A stretch of DNA of 64,000 nucleotides from Brasenia schreberi (GCA_036023115.1 JAYKKT010000056.1:1878001-1942000), one strand, 5' to 3'; positions 1 to 12,134 are shown, counted from the stretch's first letter. Notes: generated by a model not told the origin, from the letters alone. A program made the numbers and translations.

Positions 1-2885
1 AAAAGTGCTCTACGGCGTACATGCAAGGCTCCCAGCTCGGATTGTGGTATAATTTTTGTATTTTTCAAATTTTTTTTCTTTGTATTTGTTGTTATTTGCG
101 TTTTTCTTTTTCTGAATGACAAAATATGAAGTTATGAACTGCGTTGATATGACTTTTATTTCATTCGTGAAGTGTGAGACACTCTATTTAAGTATTAAGT
201 AAAGATTGAGGATTTATGAATTGCTTTTATTTTCATGTTTTTTATTGAATTGAAATGCTCAATTGAGATGGCAGGAAGGGGTGTTAGGGACTCCCAATCT
301 TGATCTAACGATCAGGCATACTGCAGGGTACAATAGTTGAGGAAAACATATTAAAGATCAAATGTTTGTTTTGTGAGAAGGTGGTTAGTGGTGGAATTTC
401 ACGATTGAAACACCACCCAGCAGGGGCTGGGAAAGAAGTTGCTCCTTCCACAGGGCATAATTAGAAATTTGCCGGATGTCATTAAATGGCAATGTTTGTA
501 GATGATTGAGAGTATACATGAGAGGAGACAACAAAAGGATGATTTAGAGATATTTGGAGAAGAGGATGATGATGCTATTGGATTGTGTGATAGTATTCCT
601 TGTGATGGTAGAACAAAGGGTGGTAGTAGTAGTTCTCGACCATGAACTAGGGGAAAGAGGGTTGCTAAGATTTTGCAAGTAGAAGTGGTACAAGAGGAAG
701 GAGTAGAGGAAAAACTTCTTCTAACATACAATCATTTTTTCCTCCTACCACTACACATGGTATTCAACCTGGAATTCGTGTATGAGAAAACAGACCTTGT
801 AGTGGGCATATGATTTTATTATGCATGCATTCTATTTAATGTAATAAATAATTTTCATTTTCAAGCAATGACACATGCAATTGCTAATATTAGTCTAAGA
901 TATAAGATGTCCTCTTATTAGAAGTTGAGAGAAAAGCTATTAGATAAGATTGTCCTTGAAGTGTAAGAATATTGTTCGACTTTAAGAAAGTCATGGAAGG
1001 ATACACCTACATGATGCAATATCATGGTAGAGAGATGAACAGATAGGCGAGGAAAGACTTTGTTAAACTTTCTTATATATTGTCCTAAAAGACTTATATT
1101 TTTTAGATCTCTAGACATGTTAGAGGAGAGGCATATTGTAGAGATCTTAAGACAAGAGTTTGATAAGGTGATATGCGAGGTTGGGCTAGAGACCATAGTT
1201 CAATTCATTACAGATAATACAACTAACTATAAAGCAGTTGGGAAGGAATTAACAAATATTTATGAGACTTTTTTTTGGACACCATGTGCAACCCATTCTT
1301 TAGATCTCATTCATGAGGATCTTGGTAAGATAGATGAGACAAAGACAACAACTGAGTATTGCCAAGATATCACCAAATTTATCTGCAACCATGCCTTTGT
1401 ATTATGTATGATGAAGAGATATACAGATGGTGCATAGCTTCTTCGTACAACTGCAACTCGGTTTGTAACTAATTTCTTATTTGTACAGCATTATGAGACA
1501 AAAGCAAGCCTTGAAGATAATGTTCTCTTCATATAAGTGGCAATAATTTGCAGAGTTGTCTCAAAATAAAAGAAACAGAAAGTTAAATGATATTTCAGAG
1601 ATAATCTTCAGGAGTACATTTTGGAATGTTTGTGTTAGACTATTGAGGATTATATGTCCTTTAGTGAAGGTTTTGAGATTAACTGGTAGCGAGGAAAAAC
1701 CATGTATGGGCTATCTTTATGAAGTCATGAATAGGGCAAAAGAAGCCATTAAAAGTAATTTCAATGGAAGAAAGAGGTATTATGTGCCAGTGTGAAACAT
1801 TATAAATAATAGATAGAACAAATAATTGCACCAGCCTATTCATGCAGTAACATATTACCTAAACCCAACATTCAAGTACTCAACAAGCTTTAAAAGGGAT
1901 GGTGAGGTTAATCGAGGCATCATTAGTTGTATAGATAGATTAGTCCCTGATGAGAGTAGAGCAAATGCTATACATCGAGAGATGGAGATCTATTATAATG
2001 CTCTTCACTTGATGGGTTTGCCTGTAGCAATCCGCAATCGCACTAATATGCGCCAAGGTAAACTGTTTATTTTCGTATTTAAGTTTCTTAAATCTTATAT
2101 TTATTATGGATTAAGTCCTTATGTTTGTCTTTTTCTATGGATGTTCGATGGAATAGGTTTGGAAGTGATTGTCCAAACCTTAGAGATTTTACAGTAAGTG
2201 TTCTTAGCCAAACATTTAGTGCAACGAGTTGTGAAAGGAATTGGAGTGTCTTTGAACACATCCATATAAAAAAGTGCAACTGGTTGGAACATAAGCGACT
2301 CAATGACTTAGTTTTCATCTGTTGTAACATGCGGCTTCGACAAAGGTAATCTTGTATTAGTTACTATTTAAATATTCAATTCAATATTTTGTTTGACTTC
2401 AACTGTTAATGTTATTTACTGATTACTTATCTTTCTTTCTTCTAGGCAATTAAAAAAGTTAAATAGAGAAGAAAACCAATTTGATCCAATAAATTTGGAT
2501 AATTTTGATATATTAGAGGAGTGGATTATGGAAGATAATAAAGAAAATGCACTCCTAATCGAAGAAGACATTGCATGGATTAATTTAGAAGGTGCGCAAC
2601 AACATTATCAAGGTGGTGAGGAGAAGATGAAGATTATTTAGTTGATGATCCTAATTACAATATGTAAATGTAAATGTATTTCATTTTTTGCTTCAAAATA
2701 TGTAAATCTTTTTCAATTATTGAATGATGAATATGTACTAAACTTTGTATTATATGAATTCTTTGCAATTGTCACATTTTTTATGATTTTTTTGAATTTT
2801 TACTAATTTTTTAGTATTAACTTACGATATGTACCGTATCGTGGACCAAAACGATACATGATACAATACGTGTCAAACAACACTG
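1..2885 (+). mobile_element. hAT DNA transposon copy 1, left end outside window
   Basis: Right-hand part of a class II element. The 3' terminus at 2,878-2,885 reads CAACACTG, the inverse of the CAGTGTT terminus of the complete relative at 58,199-61,358. The preceding bases (about 2,825-2,875) are full of GATAC/GTATC motifs, as in that relative. The body encodes a broken transposase with BED, DUF659 and hATC regions. The left terminus is cut off by the window edge, so length and target duplication cannot be checked. It lies downstream of PIG-V exon 1 on the opposite strand, so it may sit inside an intron of that gene. Confidence 0.85.
345..2641 (+). pseudogene. hAT transposase remnant (BED, DUF659, hATC domains)
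   Basis: The parts of a hAT transposase appear in the right order but are split by stops and frameshifts. A BED-type finger start (CLFC, then LKHH) is at about 363-425. A DUF659-like stretch at 1,060-1,437 includes TDNTTNYKAVGKEL and TPCATHSLDL. A middle region is at 1,556-2,055. An hATC dimerisation region at 2,139-2,349 has ERNWSVFEHIHIKK and RLNDLVF. An acidic tail is at 2,444-2,641. Family knowledge: the BED finger binds DNA and hATC dimerises the enzyme. Introns are suggested at about 2,058-2,138 and 2,348-2,445 (TTCTAG acceptor), at places that match the other two copies. In-frame stops (for example at 1,436 and 1,794) make it non-functional. Confidence 0.85.
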
Positions 2886-4147
2886 GGTTCCACAACATTA
2901 AAGTTTTATATTCAAAGTTCACACTTCACACTCCATGGAGAGACAAAACTCCATCTCTCACATATAGGTCATACCAGACATCATTGTTACTAGTAAAATT
3001 GACAGTTGACACCAGTCTGTCATGCCCTGGTCCAAATACTAGATTTTGAGCCCATGGAGAGTCTGATGCAAGAGCAAGCAAAAATAAATGGCCTACCAGT
3101 AAAAGTAAACTGATGCAAGGCAAAAGGCCAAATTGTTCAGCACGTACGCAGATAAGCCCAACACTGCTCTAAATCCGAAAAGTTGAACAAAGGGTGCAAA
3201 TACTGCAAATCCACCACCGTCATGTGAGTAAGCAACAATTCACACCCACTTCTATCAAAGAACTCCAAAAGAAGAAGAGCAAGCAAGATCAAGAATATAA
3301 GCTCAACATGCCACTGAGTGTTCACAGAACAGAAGTGCAACTGATAGATAAGTCATCTCTCAAATTCCGTAATTTATTGAAATTCTCTCTCTAAGATTTC
3401 TGCACAATGTTTAATCAGTACAGTTGCAAAACATTACTTCCACAGTGATAATGTTTCAGTTTTTCCAGCGATTCTAAGAAAGACCAGGACATGTCCTATG
3501 GTTCCACTTCACGGGGGTCCGCTGCTATTTTGCATTGGTGATTCAAACCCAGACGCGAAAAACTAGAAGTTGAAAAACAGAAACGGAAAACTCGAATGAA
3601 TAGACTAGTCGCTAGTTGGTCAACGGATCTCCTAGCTAGTTTTGATATTCACTTCTGAGCCATTTGGCTTGCTCAAGAACATTAACATATAACATCAATG
3701 ACAATGCCGATCGTGTTTTATAAAGAACGATTCCAATGAATTACTTTTACATAAAACAGCAACATAAAGTAAAAACTCAAATAAGTAAAAGAAATGGGCT
3801 CCATTGCGCCAAGAAGGCAAAAGACCAAGCGCCAAAGATTAATTTTACTTGATTAAACAGCGCCTCTCGAAGACAAAATTTCAGTTTTGTTTAATACAAC
3901 ACCGCTTTTGATGAATAATTCCATCCAAAATACATCAATTTTAAGAAATATTTGCAGTGTCTTCGACAAAAAACGAAATGCGCGGAGAGAAGTGGTAAAA
4001 CAACGAATCCAATGAATAATCTCAACCAGAAAACAGCAGCGGAATAAATCTCACAGTAGAAAATGAACCGCTCGCGTCAAGAACGAAATATAACAGCACA
4101 TTTCCATTTTTGTTTGTACACACACAGTCTAACAAGGAAAAACGAAC
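2886..4147. other. Non-coding stretch, probable PIG-V intron 1
   Basis: No coding region is supported here. The short minus-strand frames at 2,926-3,340 do not resemble the rest of a PIG-V protein. Between about 3,970 and 4,170 there are short imperfect repeats, such as CGCGTCAAGAACGAAAT near 4,073 and CGCGCCAAGAACGAAAT near 4,154. If the exon at 4,148-4,520 is spliced as inferred, this is the start of its first intron, which then meets the hAT element. Confidence 0.5.
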
Positions 4148-4520
4148 CCGTTCGCGCCAAGAACGAAATGCACAGAGGAAGGAGCGGCATGAAGGCGTAG
4201 CTCTGCTCGTACTCGTAACCGCACTCCGCGATCCTCACGAAGTAGACGCCGTCCCAAACTATACTGTCCTCGATCGCCTTGCCAATCGCCGGCCAACGAA
4301 CGGGCGGCGCAGGTGATACGTCAATACCGCCGGAATCTGGGAAGAGGCACCGTGGATTCAACGACGCAGAGGTGTCATAGGGTGATGCAACGAGTCTCCA
4401 GAAGACCATTAGCGCGATGACAGAGACCCTCGAAGCGATCGCGATCCGAAGGATTCTTGGGGTTTCCGGAGGTCGGAGGATAACCGATGGGGAAGATTCG
4501 TCCTCCTCGTTAGGAGCCAT
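4148..4520 (-). CDS. PIGV: GPI mannosyltransferase 2 (PIG-V) homologue, first exon
   Basis: PIG-V adds the second mannose to the GPI anchor precursor in the ER lumen; it is a multi-pass membrane enzyme. The exon starts at the ATG at 4,520-4,518 and gives 124 codons plus one base. Residues about 25-46 form a hydrophobic segment. It is followed by SPYDTS near residue 46, then WDGVYFVRIAECGYEYEQ from residue 89 and YAFMPLLPL from residue 108, which I recognise as the conserved N-terminal PIG-V region. A GT donor at 4,147-4,146 follows the LART codons; reading past it gives charged sequence unlike the family. The rest of the enzyme (normally over 400 residues) is not in the window and would lie left, beyond the hAT copy. 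GC content is higher than in the surroundings, as often seen for plant first exons. Whether the gene is still complete cannot be judged here. Confidence 0.82.
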
Positions 4521-4982
4521 CGTCGCTAAAGGGAAGCAACAATGCGCGAAGGGGAACTCGCCGATTGCAGTCTAGGCAGAAAAAAAAGTGGGAAGGAGGT
4601 TAAAGTAATTATCTCTAGATAGAGGCCCTTGGGAGAAATTTCTCAAAAGATTCCGGTCGCGGCTCTCATGGCTTGGCTCAAGCCGACTCTTCAAGCTGAA
4701 TCCAGGTTGTTAACGGGTCATGTTTTGGTAACAAATGAATGGATCCATTTAGTTTCTTGGATAAGGCCTGAAAGATCCAGTATAGGGATCCTTACAACTT
4801 ATACAACCCAAGATGGGATTTGGTAATTATATTCTAAAATACATAAAATATAAATGTAAAATAAGTAAAATATTATTCTTCTCTCATAGGAATTATTTTC
4901 CCACTTTGGGATTCTCTTATAGGATTTGGACATGGCTTTTGAGGACAAACCAACAGGTCTTCTTCGACTTGGTACTTATATG
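4521..4982 (-). promoter_or_regulatory. Upstream region of the PIG-V-like gene
   Basis: This sequence lies 5' of the minus-strand start codon and would hold the 5' UTR and promoter. No clear TATA box in the right orientation was found. A purine-rich run (about 4,578-4,600) lies close upstream of the start. The open frame at 4,629-4,826 has no recognisable domain. Confidence 0.35.
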
Positions 4983-6850
4983 TGTAAACACCCTAAATCA
5001 ATTTTTTTTTCTAACACTTCCAGTTTCGAAAATATAAATGATTTAAAACCTTTTGTTTTAAATGAAAAGTTTAAATCTTTTAAAAATGTTCCAAATTAAA
5101 GGTTTTAAATTGAAGTTAAAAAGATCAAATGATTCGAGCAAATCAGGCGAACAGGTGGGGCCCAATTCAATCCAGGATCAAGCCAACGAAGGATAAAGCT
5201 CGGAAGCAAGGGAATGACCACGTCAAAACTATATCTTCATCAACAAATCAAATCAAATGAGTCAGCTCTCAAGGCAGTTCGAGTGTTTATCTTATCAAGT
5301 CAAAGTCGATCCACAATTTGCTTGAGTCAAGGGCCAAGACTGGTCGGGTTTTACAAGATGAAATGGATTGGATTTGGGGGGTGTTGATTCCAAAGGTTTA
5401 TCAAAGTCTCATCCAACCCATATCTCAAATTAAAATCGAGCACAGTCAAGACAAGCTACACAAGAAGTTGATCAAGCCTAGCCAAGTGTCTTCAAGTCCA
5501 ATCAACTAGGACCAAGGCATGGGACTCAAAACTAAACCAGCCCACATGGGGTTGATCCACATTTGACCACAAGGGATCACTAATGCCACGTGAATTGAAC
5601 GGCCTTGGGGCTGAGTTTGGACCTTGGGTCACCCGCCCCAAGGAATGGCCTAGAAGAGTCTCTCTTGGCCTATAAATTGAAGCGAGGGGGGTGTAAGGTA
5701 TCTTGGAGTCATCTTGGAGGAGTGTGAGAGAGGTCAGCACTTTGAGAGCTTTGTGAGATGTGAGAGCTGCTATGGAATAGCTTAGAGAGGGAAAGGGGAG
5801 TGTAGAAGGTAGGCCACATTTTTTAGAGGTGAGTGTTTGATCAAGAGGGGAAAGGGTTAAGAAAAGGGGTGGTCAGCCACTACCTTGGAGGACGTTTCTT
5901 TGTGTAAGTACGGTAAGTGCTGCTCCATTTTATTTTTTCCAAATCTCTTCTTAAAATTCAATTCAATAGGGGTTGTATTAATGGAGCTTTGTCTCCCTCA
6001 TGATGTAATAGAAGTAGATGTTGTTGAAATTTCCCTTTCTTTGATTATGCAATCTATGTGTTTGATTTCTTGATTCTACCTCTCTATATTCTATATACAC
6101 TCTATATTCTCTAATCTCTTCTATACTTAAGCTATTAAGTATATTTCAATTTATTTTACTTCAGCAATTTCAATTCGTGATGTTGTGTTGTTGCTTTTCA
6201 ATTCGTGTGAGTTTGCATCACGTATGATTCTAAAAACCTGAAAACAGGATTTCATCATCTTTGCATATGTGAATTGCTTGATTTTTAATTCCTGAACCTC
6301 TGCTCCAATTGTTCCTAAACTTTGCACACTTATTCTATACACAAACTCACTTGTAATAAAATTTTCAAGAATTTTAGGGTCGTGCAACATCATAATTAAA
6401 ATTATGCAAAATCGAAAGAATTTTTGTAAACTGTCTGTCCAACCAGTTTTTCTACAATAGAGCTTGATTTTCATCCCATAACTCTATCCGTGGGTATTCA
6501 AAATCAATGAATTTTGATTCATTAGAAAGTTGACATCCATATCTTTCTTTCAAGATCAAATTCATTAAATTTGTAACTATGAGTACTGAGATAAAGGCTT
6601 ATCTTTGAGTCTTTGTATTTTTGTGACAAAACAATTCCGGGTGCCTGAGTAGAGGCATTTCTCATATTTAATTTTACAACAAATACAACCCCAAATTATG
6701 ATCTGAAAGATGTTACAGATTCTCCACATCTCAGACTTCGACCTTTAAAATTTTGATGATTTTAAGATATCTGAAAGGCATCCAAAAGGTTTTGGGAAAC
6801 AAGTCCCCATGTATGGCATCCTTTTTGTCGTGTGCCTGTGATGAAACCTA
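4983..6850 (+). mobile_element. Degenerate LTR-retrotransposon-like sequence, no coding capacity
   Basis: The segment begins TGTAAACACCCTAAATC, a start often seen in plant LTRs. It has a promoter-like CCTATAAATTGAAG at 5,669-5,682 and T-rich 3' flanks. The stretch at about 6,170-6,600 resembles the untranslated leader of plant LTR elements in composition. No gag, protease, polymerase or integrase remnant was found and no target duplication could be established. The minus-strand frame at 6,151-6,474 matches nothing I know. It could be a solo LTR plus leader or unrelated intergenic DNA. Confidence 0.3.
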
Positions 6851-6895
6851 AATGAGAAGACTGTATGGGAAAGACTAGCCTTACTCGTGCTAATA

Positions 6896-7019
6896 ATCAA
6901 CGTAGATGAAGAAGGTAAATCTTTTTATTTTCTTTTGTAAGCTTTGCCTCAACCTAAGTATAGAGTTTGAACCATCTACTCCTCTATAAATTTACCCTCT
7001 TCATCTACGTTGATTCATA
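6896..7019. repeat. Inverted repeat in the promoter of the broken DEFL gene
   Basis: AATCAACGTAGATGAAGAAG at 6,897 and its near-perfect reverse complement (CTTCATCTACGTTGATT) at about 7,000-7,016 form an inverted pair about 70 bases apart. The right arm is part of the leader shared by all DEFL copies in the window; the left arm is found only here. The TATA box at 6,985 lies between the arms. Confidence 0.7.
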
Positions 7020-7061
7020 CACTGGTTTGAGCATTACGACCATCGTTGGTGGAAGAGAAGA

Positions 7062-7238
7062 ATGAAAAATTTCCGTGCTCACTTTTCTGCTCCTCGTTAC
7101 CATCCTCCTTTTTTATGGCACTACCTCATTTCGTCAACTTCCGTGTTCGTTTTGACATAGTTACAAGATCCCAGCTTTAACAACCTAATCTGGACTCGAT
7201 CAGACTTTTAATTGTTAAAATTATACAACATATTTATT

Positions 7239-7316
<78 letters not shown>

Positions 7317-7829
7317 TGTAAAAGAAAAGCGTGATGGCCTAACTAATTTGATGCACATGCCTTTAACCAATTCACAATGATGTTTGGTTCACCTGCGAAT
7401 TTCTGTCAATTTCCAATTCTCAAGCAGCCTAAGCAAATTTGGATTCACCTCCATCATGCCACCTTCAATAGCAATGGAGAGAGCAGAAACAACCCGAGAG
7501 CGATTCTACTCCAAAGTTGCAATAAAAGGATTTGCACGAGAAAATGAACCATTCTCTCGCATGATTTCCTTCCATGAACCAAATATTACTGTGTGAGTCA
7601 ATCTTAGCATGACATTTGGATCCAAGTATTTGCACCTAAGTCAGTATGCTTATGTTGCAAAGTATACAATACTTAACCAATCTTGGTGTTATTCTGATTT
7701 GCAGTTTGGTCGAGGGGCCCTGGTTTGGGTCAACCCCGGTGTCAATACAAAGGCAATGGCAGCTGTGAGGCAAACCATGGTGGCGGCATCTCTCCCACCT
7801 GTGATTGTGCTTGCTTTTATAACTGCTAA
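7062..7829 (+). pseudogene. Defensin-like (DEFL) peptide pseudogene
   Basis: This is a diverged relative of the intact DEFL genes at 28,635 and 46,478. It keeps the TATA box (TATAAA, 6,985-6,990), the leader CTACGTTGATTCATACAC and a start codon at 7,062 followed by MKNFR. Two bases are missing in the signal-peptide codons, which shifts the frame, and the GT donor at the expected exon end is gone. The second-exon counterpart at 7,705-7,829 keeps the TTTGCAG acceptor, the GNGSC gamma-core and a CDCACFYNC end, but the region that should carry the first three or four cysteines is altered. The intron counterpart has gained a 72-base AT repeat. It is therefore broken in at least three ways. The adjacent copia insertion lies about 160 bases 3' of the stop. 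Confidence 0.8.
7242..7313. repeat. (AT)n microsatellite
   Basis: About 72 bases of uninterrupted AT dinucleotide inside the intron counterpart of the DEFL pseudogene. Confidence 0.95.
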
Positions 7830-7991
7830 ATGTCTATGAGCATTACATTTTTGGAGATTCCAATAATAGTAATAAAGCCTCCCTTGATACTGGAGTACCA
7901 ATAAAGCACATCTCTCTCTCCATATTTTTGGAGAAGGTGGCATCTTGGTCTCATGCTTCTTTACATGGTCTACTTGTTTCAATGTAGAAGT

Positions 7992-8427
7992 TGTAAGGCT
8001 GTGACCATTATCGACAACCTAGCACGGTAACAACTGGACTAGCCCCATGTTCAGGTTACAAAGAGAATGGTCGTAATGGTTATAGAAACAAAACCGTTGG
8101 ACCAGGTAACTATCCGGTTAAAGCGGCTCCTGAAGAAGAAATCCCAGCGAGACAAACCTGGAAAGTCAAGAGCACGCGCTACTCTATAAATACAGAGCAA
8201 CGCACATAGTCTATATACTTGAAACACAGGAAAAACACCAAAAAGACTTTCGAGGTAAAATCTGATGTGAAAACCTCGAAACAAAAGGAAAACAAAACCA
8301 TGTACCTTGATCTTCCGCTGCAAGCGTACCTGAAAAGACCTACGAGCAACAAATTAGAAGTCGACGACAACGAACCCGGAGGTCGATAGAAGTCAAACTC
8401 CAACAAGAAGGCAAGAGAATCACCACA
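7992..8427 (+). repeat. copia 5' LTR
   Basis: 436 bases, TG...CA bounded. It contains CTCTATAAATACAG at about 8,181, the likely U3 promoter TATA box, missing or altered in the other LTR copies of this family in the window. It pairs with the 3' LTR at 16,587-17,031. Confidence 0.92.
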
Positions 8428-8429
8428 TC

Positions 8430-8441
8430 TGGTATCAGGGC
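8430..8441 (+). other. copia primer-binding site
   Basis: TGGTATCAGGGC starts three bases after the 5' LTR. It matches the usual plant element site complementary to initiator tRNA-Met (TGGTATCAGAGC) with one change. Confidence 0.88.
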
Positions 8442-8759
8442 CTCGTTCTTGACCCTCCAAAACATGTACGTGATTAATGTTCCAAAAACAAAAAAAAAAT
8501 AAAAGAATAGAAGCTTCCTATTTTTCTTTGGGAGTTCTGCCTGAATCCTGATAGGGCAGAGACCCTACTTGAGTTAAGGATGGGCAAAGATCAACCAGAA
8601 AACAAAAAAAAAAAGGAGAGAGGAACACCAGCTGCTGGTGGCCAAAAAGAAGAGAACATCTACAGGCCAGAAAAACAGAACGTCGACCACCACAAAGGGC
8701 CACAGGCCGAAAGACGCAGGTTAGGAGGCAGAACATCAGCCGCCTCTCTTTCACTTTGC

Positions 8760-8801
<42 letters not shown>

Positions 8802-9009
8802 GGCTTTTAAATAGCCTTGGAAACCGCCAGGCAGTTTTAGAAAACCGTGGGCTAAAACCAACGGTAACAGACTAAAAAGTTCATCCTCCTTCAATCGGTT
8901 TTCAAATATTACAAAACTACCATCGAACAAAATTACGAAAATATCCAGCATAAAACTTCGTTGGATTTTTATAACATGGATTACAAAAATTATGAGCATT
9001 GCTTTGGGG
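8442..9009 (+). other. copia untranslated leader with (CT)n tract
   Basis: Non-coding internal sequence between primer site and nested LINE. It includes an A-rich stretch near 8,606 and a (CT)n tract at 8,763-8,798. The open frames over the CT tract are simple-repeat artefacts. The leader resumes after the LINE at 12,135. Confidence 0.7.
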
Positions 9010-12000
9010 CGTCCCCACCTAGCGACGTGCTGCAGGGCCCGAATGTAGTAAGAAGTAAGCAAAGGCCACTACATTTTCGCCCGAATGTAATGAATCAATT
9101 GCAGAGAGGGTTTCCACATCATGGACGGGTGTGGGTAAAGAAGTTAGTCCTGCTACATTGTCGCCCGAATGTAGTGAAAAATTTTTAGAGAGGGTCTTCG
9201 CATTTTGATTATGGACGAATGCAGGGGATAAGGAAGTTAGTCCTAGATAATAAGATTTGTATTGGTTCTTGGAATATCGGAACATTATCGGGTAAGCTAA
9301 TGGAGGTGGTAGATACTATGATTTAGAGAAGATTCATATTCTATGTTTACAAGATACAAAATGGGTTGGAGAAAAAGCAAAGGAGATAGATGATACAAGT
9401 TTTAAATTATGGTACTCAGGTAAAGAAAATGCTCAAAACAGAGTTGGTATTATCATAAATAAAGATTTAAAGGAGAGTGTAATAGATATACAATGATATG
9501 GTGACCGAATCATGACGTTGAAATTAGTATTAGGAGCAGAGGTTTTGAATATAGTTTGTGCTTACGCACCCCAAGTAGGACTAGAAGATAGTATAAAGAC
9601 AGCTTTTTGGGAAGAGTTAGATAAGGTAATTCAAAAGATTCCACAAAGAGAGATGATTTGTTTAGGAGGAGACTTAAATGGATATGTCGGTAAAGAGGCA
9701 TTAGGATATCAAGGGATTCATGAAAACTTTGGTTTTGGGGATATAAATGAGGAAGGTAGGGAGATTTTAAATTTTGCTATGGCATTTGATCTCTTTATAG
9801 TCAATACAATCTTCAAAAAATGAGATGAACATTTAATTACTTATAAGAGTGGCTTATCACAAACACAAATTGATTACTTTATTTGTCGAAAAAAAGATAG
9901 AGCGTGTTGTAAAGATTGTAAGGTAATTCCAGGAGAAAGCTTAACCACCCAACATCGACTTTTAGTTATGGATTTACAAATAAAAAAATGGACAAAGAAG
10001 AAAAGAGTGCATCGAGCTATTTAGACTAAATGGTGGAACCTCAAAAGCGAGAAAGAAGATATATTTAAACAGAAAGTCCTGCAAGGAGATGTTTGGAATT
10101 ATGTTGGCACCCCTATGATATGTGGAACAATATGGCTATACATATTAGGAAAGTGGCGAAAGATGTGTTAAGGGTATCTAAGGGAGGTGTACCGGCACAA
10201 AAAGAAGCTTAGTGGTGGAGTGAAGTAGTACAAAATAAAATCAAGGCAAAGAGGGCATGTTACAAATTACATTATGCTAAGAAAACTAGTGAAACTTTAG
10301 AAGCTTATAAGAAAGCAAAGAAGGAAGCGAAAAAGGCCGTTAGTGAAGCAAAAGCTAAGATTTGGGAGGACTTATATAAAAAACTCAACTCAAAAGAGGG
10401 TGAAAAAGATACTTTTAGGATAGCTAGGGCTAGAGATAAGAAAACTAAAGATCTTAATTATGTTAGATGCATAAAAGACGAGGATGAAAAAATTCTAGTG
10501 GCAAATGATGATATAAGAAATAGATGGAAAAACTATTTTTATAATCTTTTTAATGAAAATAAAGATGTTAGTATTAGTTTAGGAGATTTAGCCAAGTAAG
10601 AAAAGTACATAAACCACAATTTCTACCGACGTATTCAAAAGAATAAAGTCAAAGAGGCTCTTAAACATATGAAGGGTGGTAAATTAGTAGGACTAGATAA
10701 TATTCCTATAGAAGTTTGGAAAATACTAAGAGAAATAGGAATCACTTGGCTCATAAGACTATTTAATGAAATATAGAAAAACCAAAAGATGCCCAAGGAA
10801 TGGAGAGCAAGTACACTTATACCCATATATAAGAACAAGGGAGACATTCAAAATTGTGCGAATTATCGAGGTATTAAGTTAATGAGTCATACTATGAAAT
10901 TATGGGAAAGAATTATTGAACATAGGTTAAGACAAGTATCAAGTACAACAGAGAACCAATTTGGATTCATGTCAGGCAGATCTACTATTAAAGCGATTCA
11001 CCTTTTGAGACGTCTTATGGAACATTTTAGAGCAAAAAGGAAAGACCTTCACATGATATTTATTGATCTAGAAAAAGCTTATGATAGGGTACCGAAGGAG
11101 GTTCTTTGGAGAACTTTGGAAAAAAGAGGTATCCCATTGACATATATTAACCTTATAAGAGACATTTATGATGGTGCAAAAACATGTGTAAGGACTCATG
11201 AAGGAACGACGGACTTCTTTGAAGTTAATATTGGGTTACATCAAGGATCAACTTTAAGTCCATACTTATTTATAATGGTGATGGATGAGTTAACGAAACA
11301 TATTCAAGATGAAGTACCTTGGTGTATGTTATTTGCATATCACATTGTATTAGTGGAGGAGTCTAAGGAAAAAGTTAATAGAAAATTAGAACTATGGAGA
11401 GAAATATTAGAAAAAAAGGCCTCCGACTTAGTAGAACAAAGACATAATATATGGAATGTAAGTTTGATCATTTGGTTACTTCAGAGGACATAGAAATTAA
11501 AATTGGCACACATTGCATTCCCCAAAAGGAAAGTTTTAAATACCTAGGGTCAATTTTCCAGAGTGATGGAAGAATTGATGGAGATGTTACACGTAGAATT
11601 AATGCTGGTTGGTTAAAATGGAGAGGAGCATCAAGTATTCTTTGTGATAAAAAGATACCATTAAAATTAAAAGGTAAATATTATAGAACATCAATTAGGC
11701 CTGTCATGTTTTATGGTTCTGAGTGTTGGGAAGTTAATCATCAACATGTACAAAAGATGTATATGACAGAAATGAAGATGTTGAGATGGATGAGTAGTCA
11801 TACAAGAAAAGACCGTGTACATAATGAGGTTATTAGAAACAAATTAGGAGTGGCACCAATAGAGGATAAAATGAGATAATATCGTTTAAGATGGTCTAGA
11901 CATATAGAAAGAAGATCAAAAGAATAACCGGTAAGAAGGTTAGAAAAACTAAATTTGGAAAATATTAAAAGAGGTAGAGGACGACCACAAAAGTGTTGGA

Positions 12001-12134
12001 AAGAAACAATAAAGAATGATCTAGCTTATTGGGAGTTAACTGCTAACATGGCACACGATAGGGATATGTGAAAACAAAGAATCCATGTAGCTGACCTCGT
12101 CTAGTATGGGAAAAGGCTTAGTTGTTGTTGTTGT
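9010..12134 (+). mobile_element. RTE-type LINE nested in the copia leader
   Basis: A non-LTR retrotransposon with endonuclease then reverse transcriptase in one reading direction, ending in a short TTG repeat (about 12,119-12,134), the usual tail of plant RTE elements. It splits the copia leader, so it inserted after the copia. The 5' end is estimated: the region from about 9,010 has a GC-rich start with repeats of the type GCCCGAATGTAGTRA at 9,047, 9,079 and 9,163. I could not find a target-site duplication. Confidence 0.85.
9250..12110 (+). pseudogene. RTE LINE polyprotein remnant (endonuclease, reverse transcriptase)
   Basis: The APE-type endonuclease starts at about 9,258 (GSWNIGTLSGK) and runs through CLQDTKW and CLGGDLNGYVG (about 9,660-9,690). 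The reverse transcriptase, at about 10,640-11,500, has [32 protein letters not shown] and [13 protein letters not shown]. The catalytic FADD motif reads FAYH at about 11,332-11,343, so both the alanine-to-tyrosine context and the aspartate pair are lost. C-terminal sequence with FKYLGSIFQSDG is at about 11,538. Stops or shifts occur at 9,329, 9,497, 9,821 and elsewhere. The enzyme would have nicked DNA and reverse-transcribed its own RNA; this copy cannot. Confidence 0.88.

Noticed and set aside
6151..6474. 107-residue minus-strand frame
   Set aside because: Lies in leader-like LTR-element DNA with no recognisable domain or splice context.
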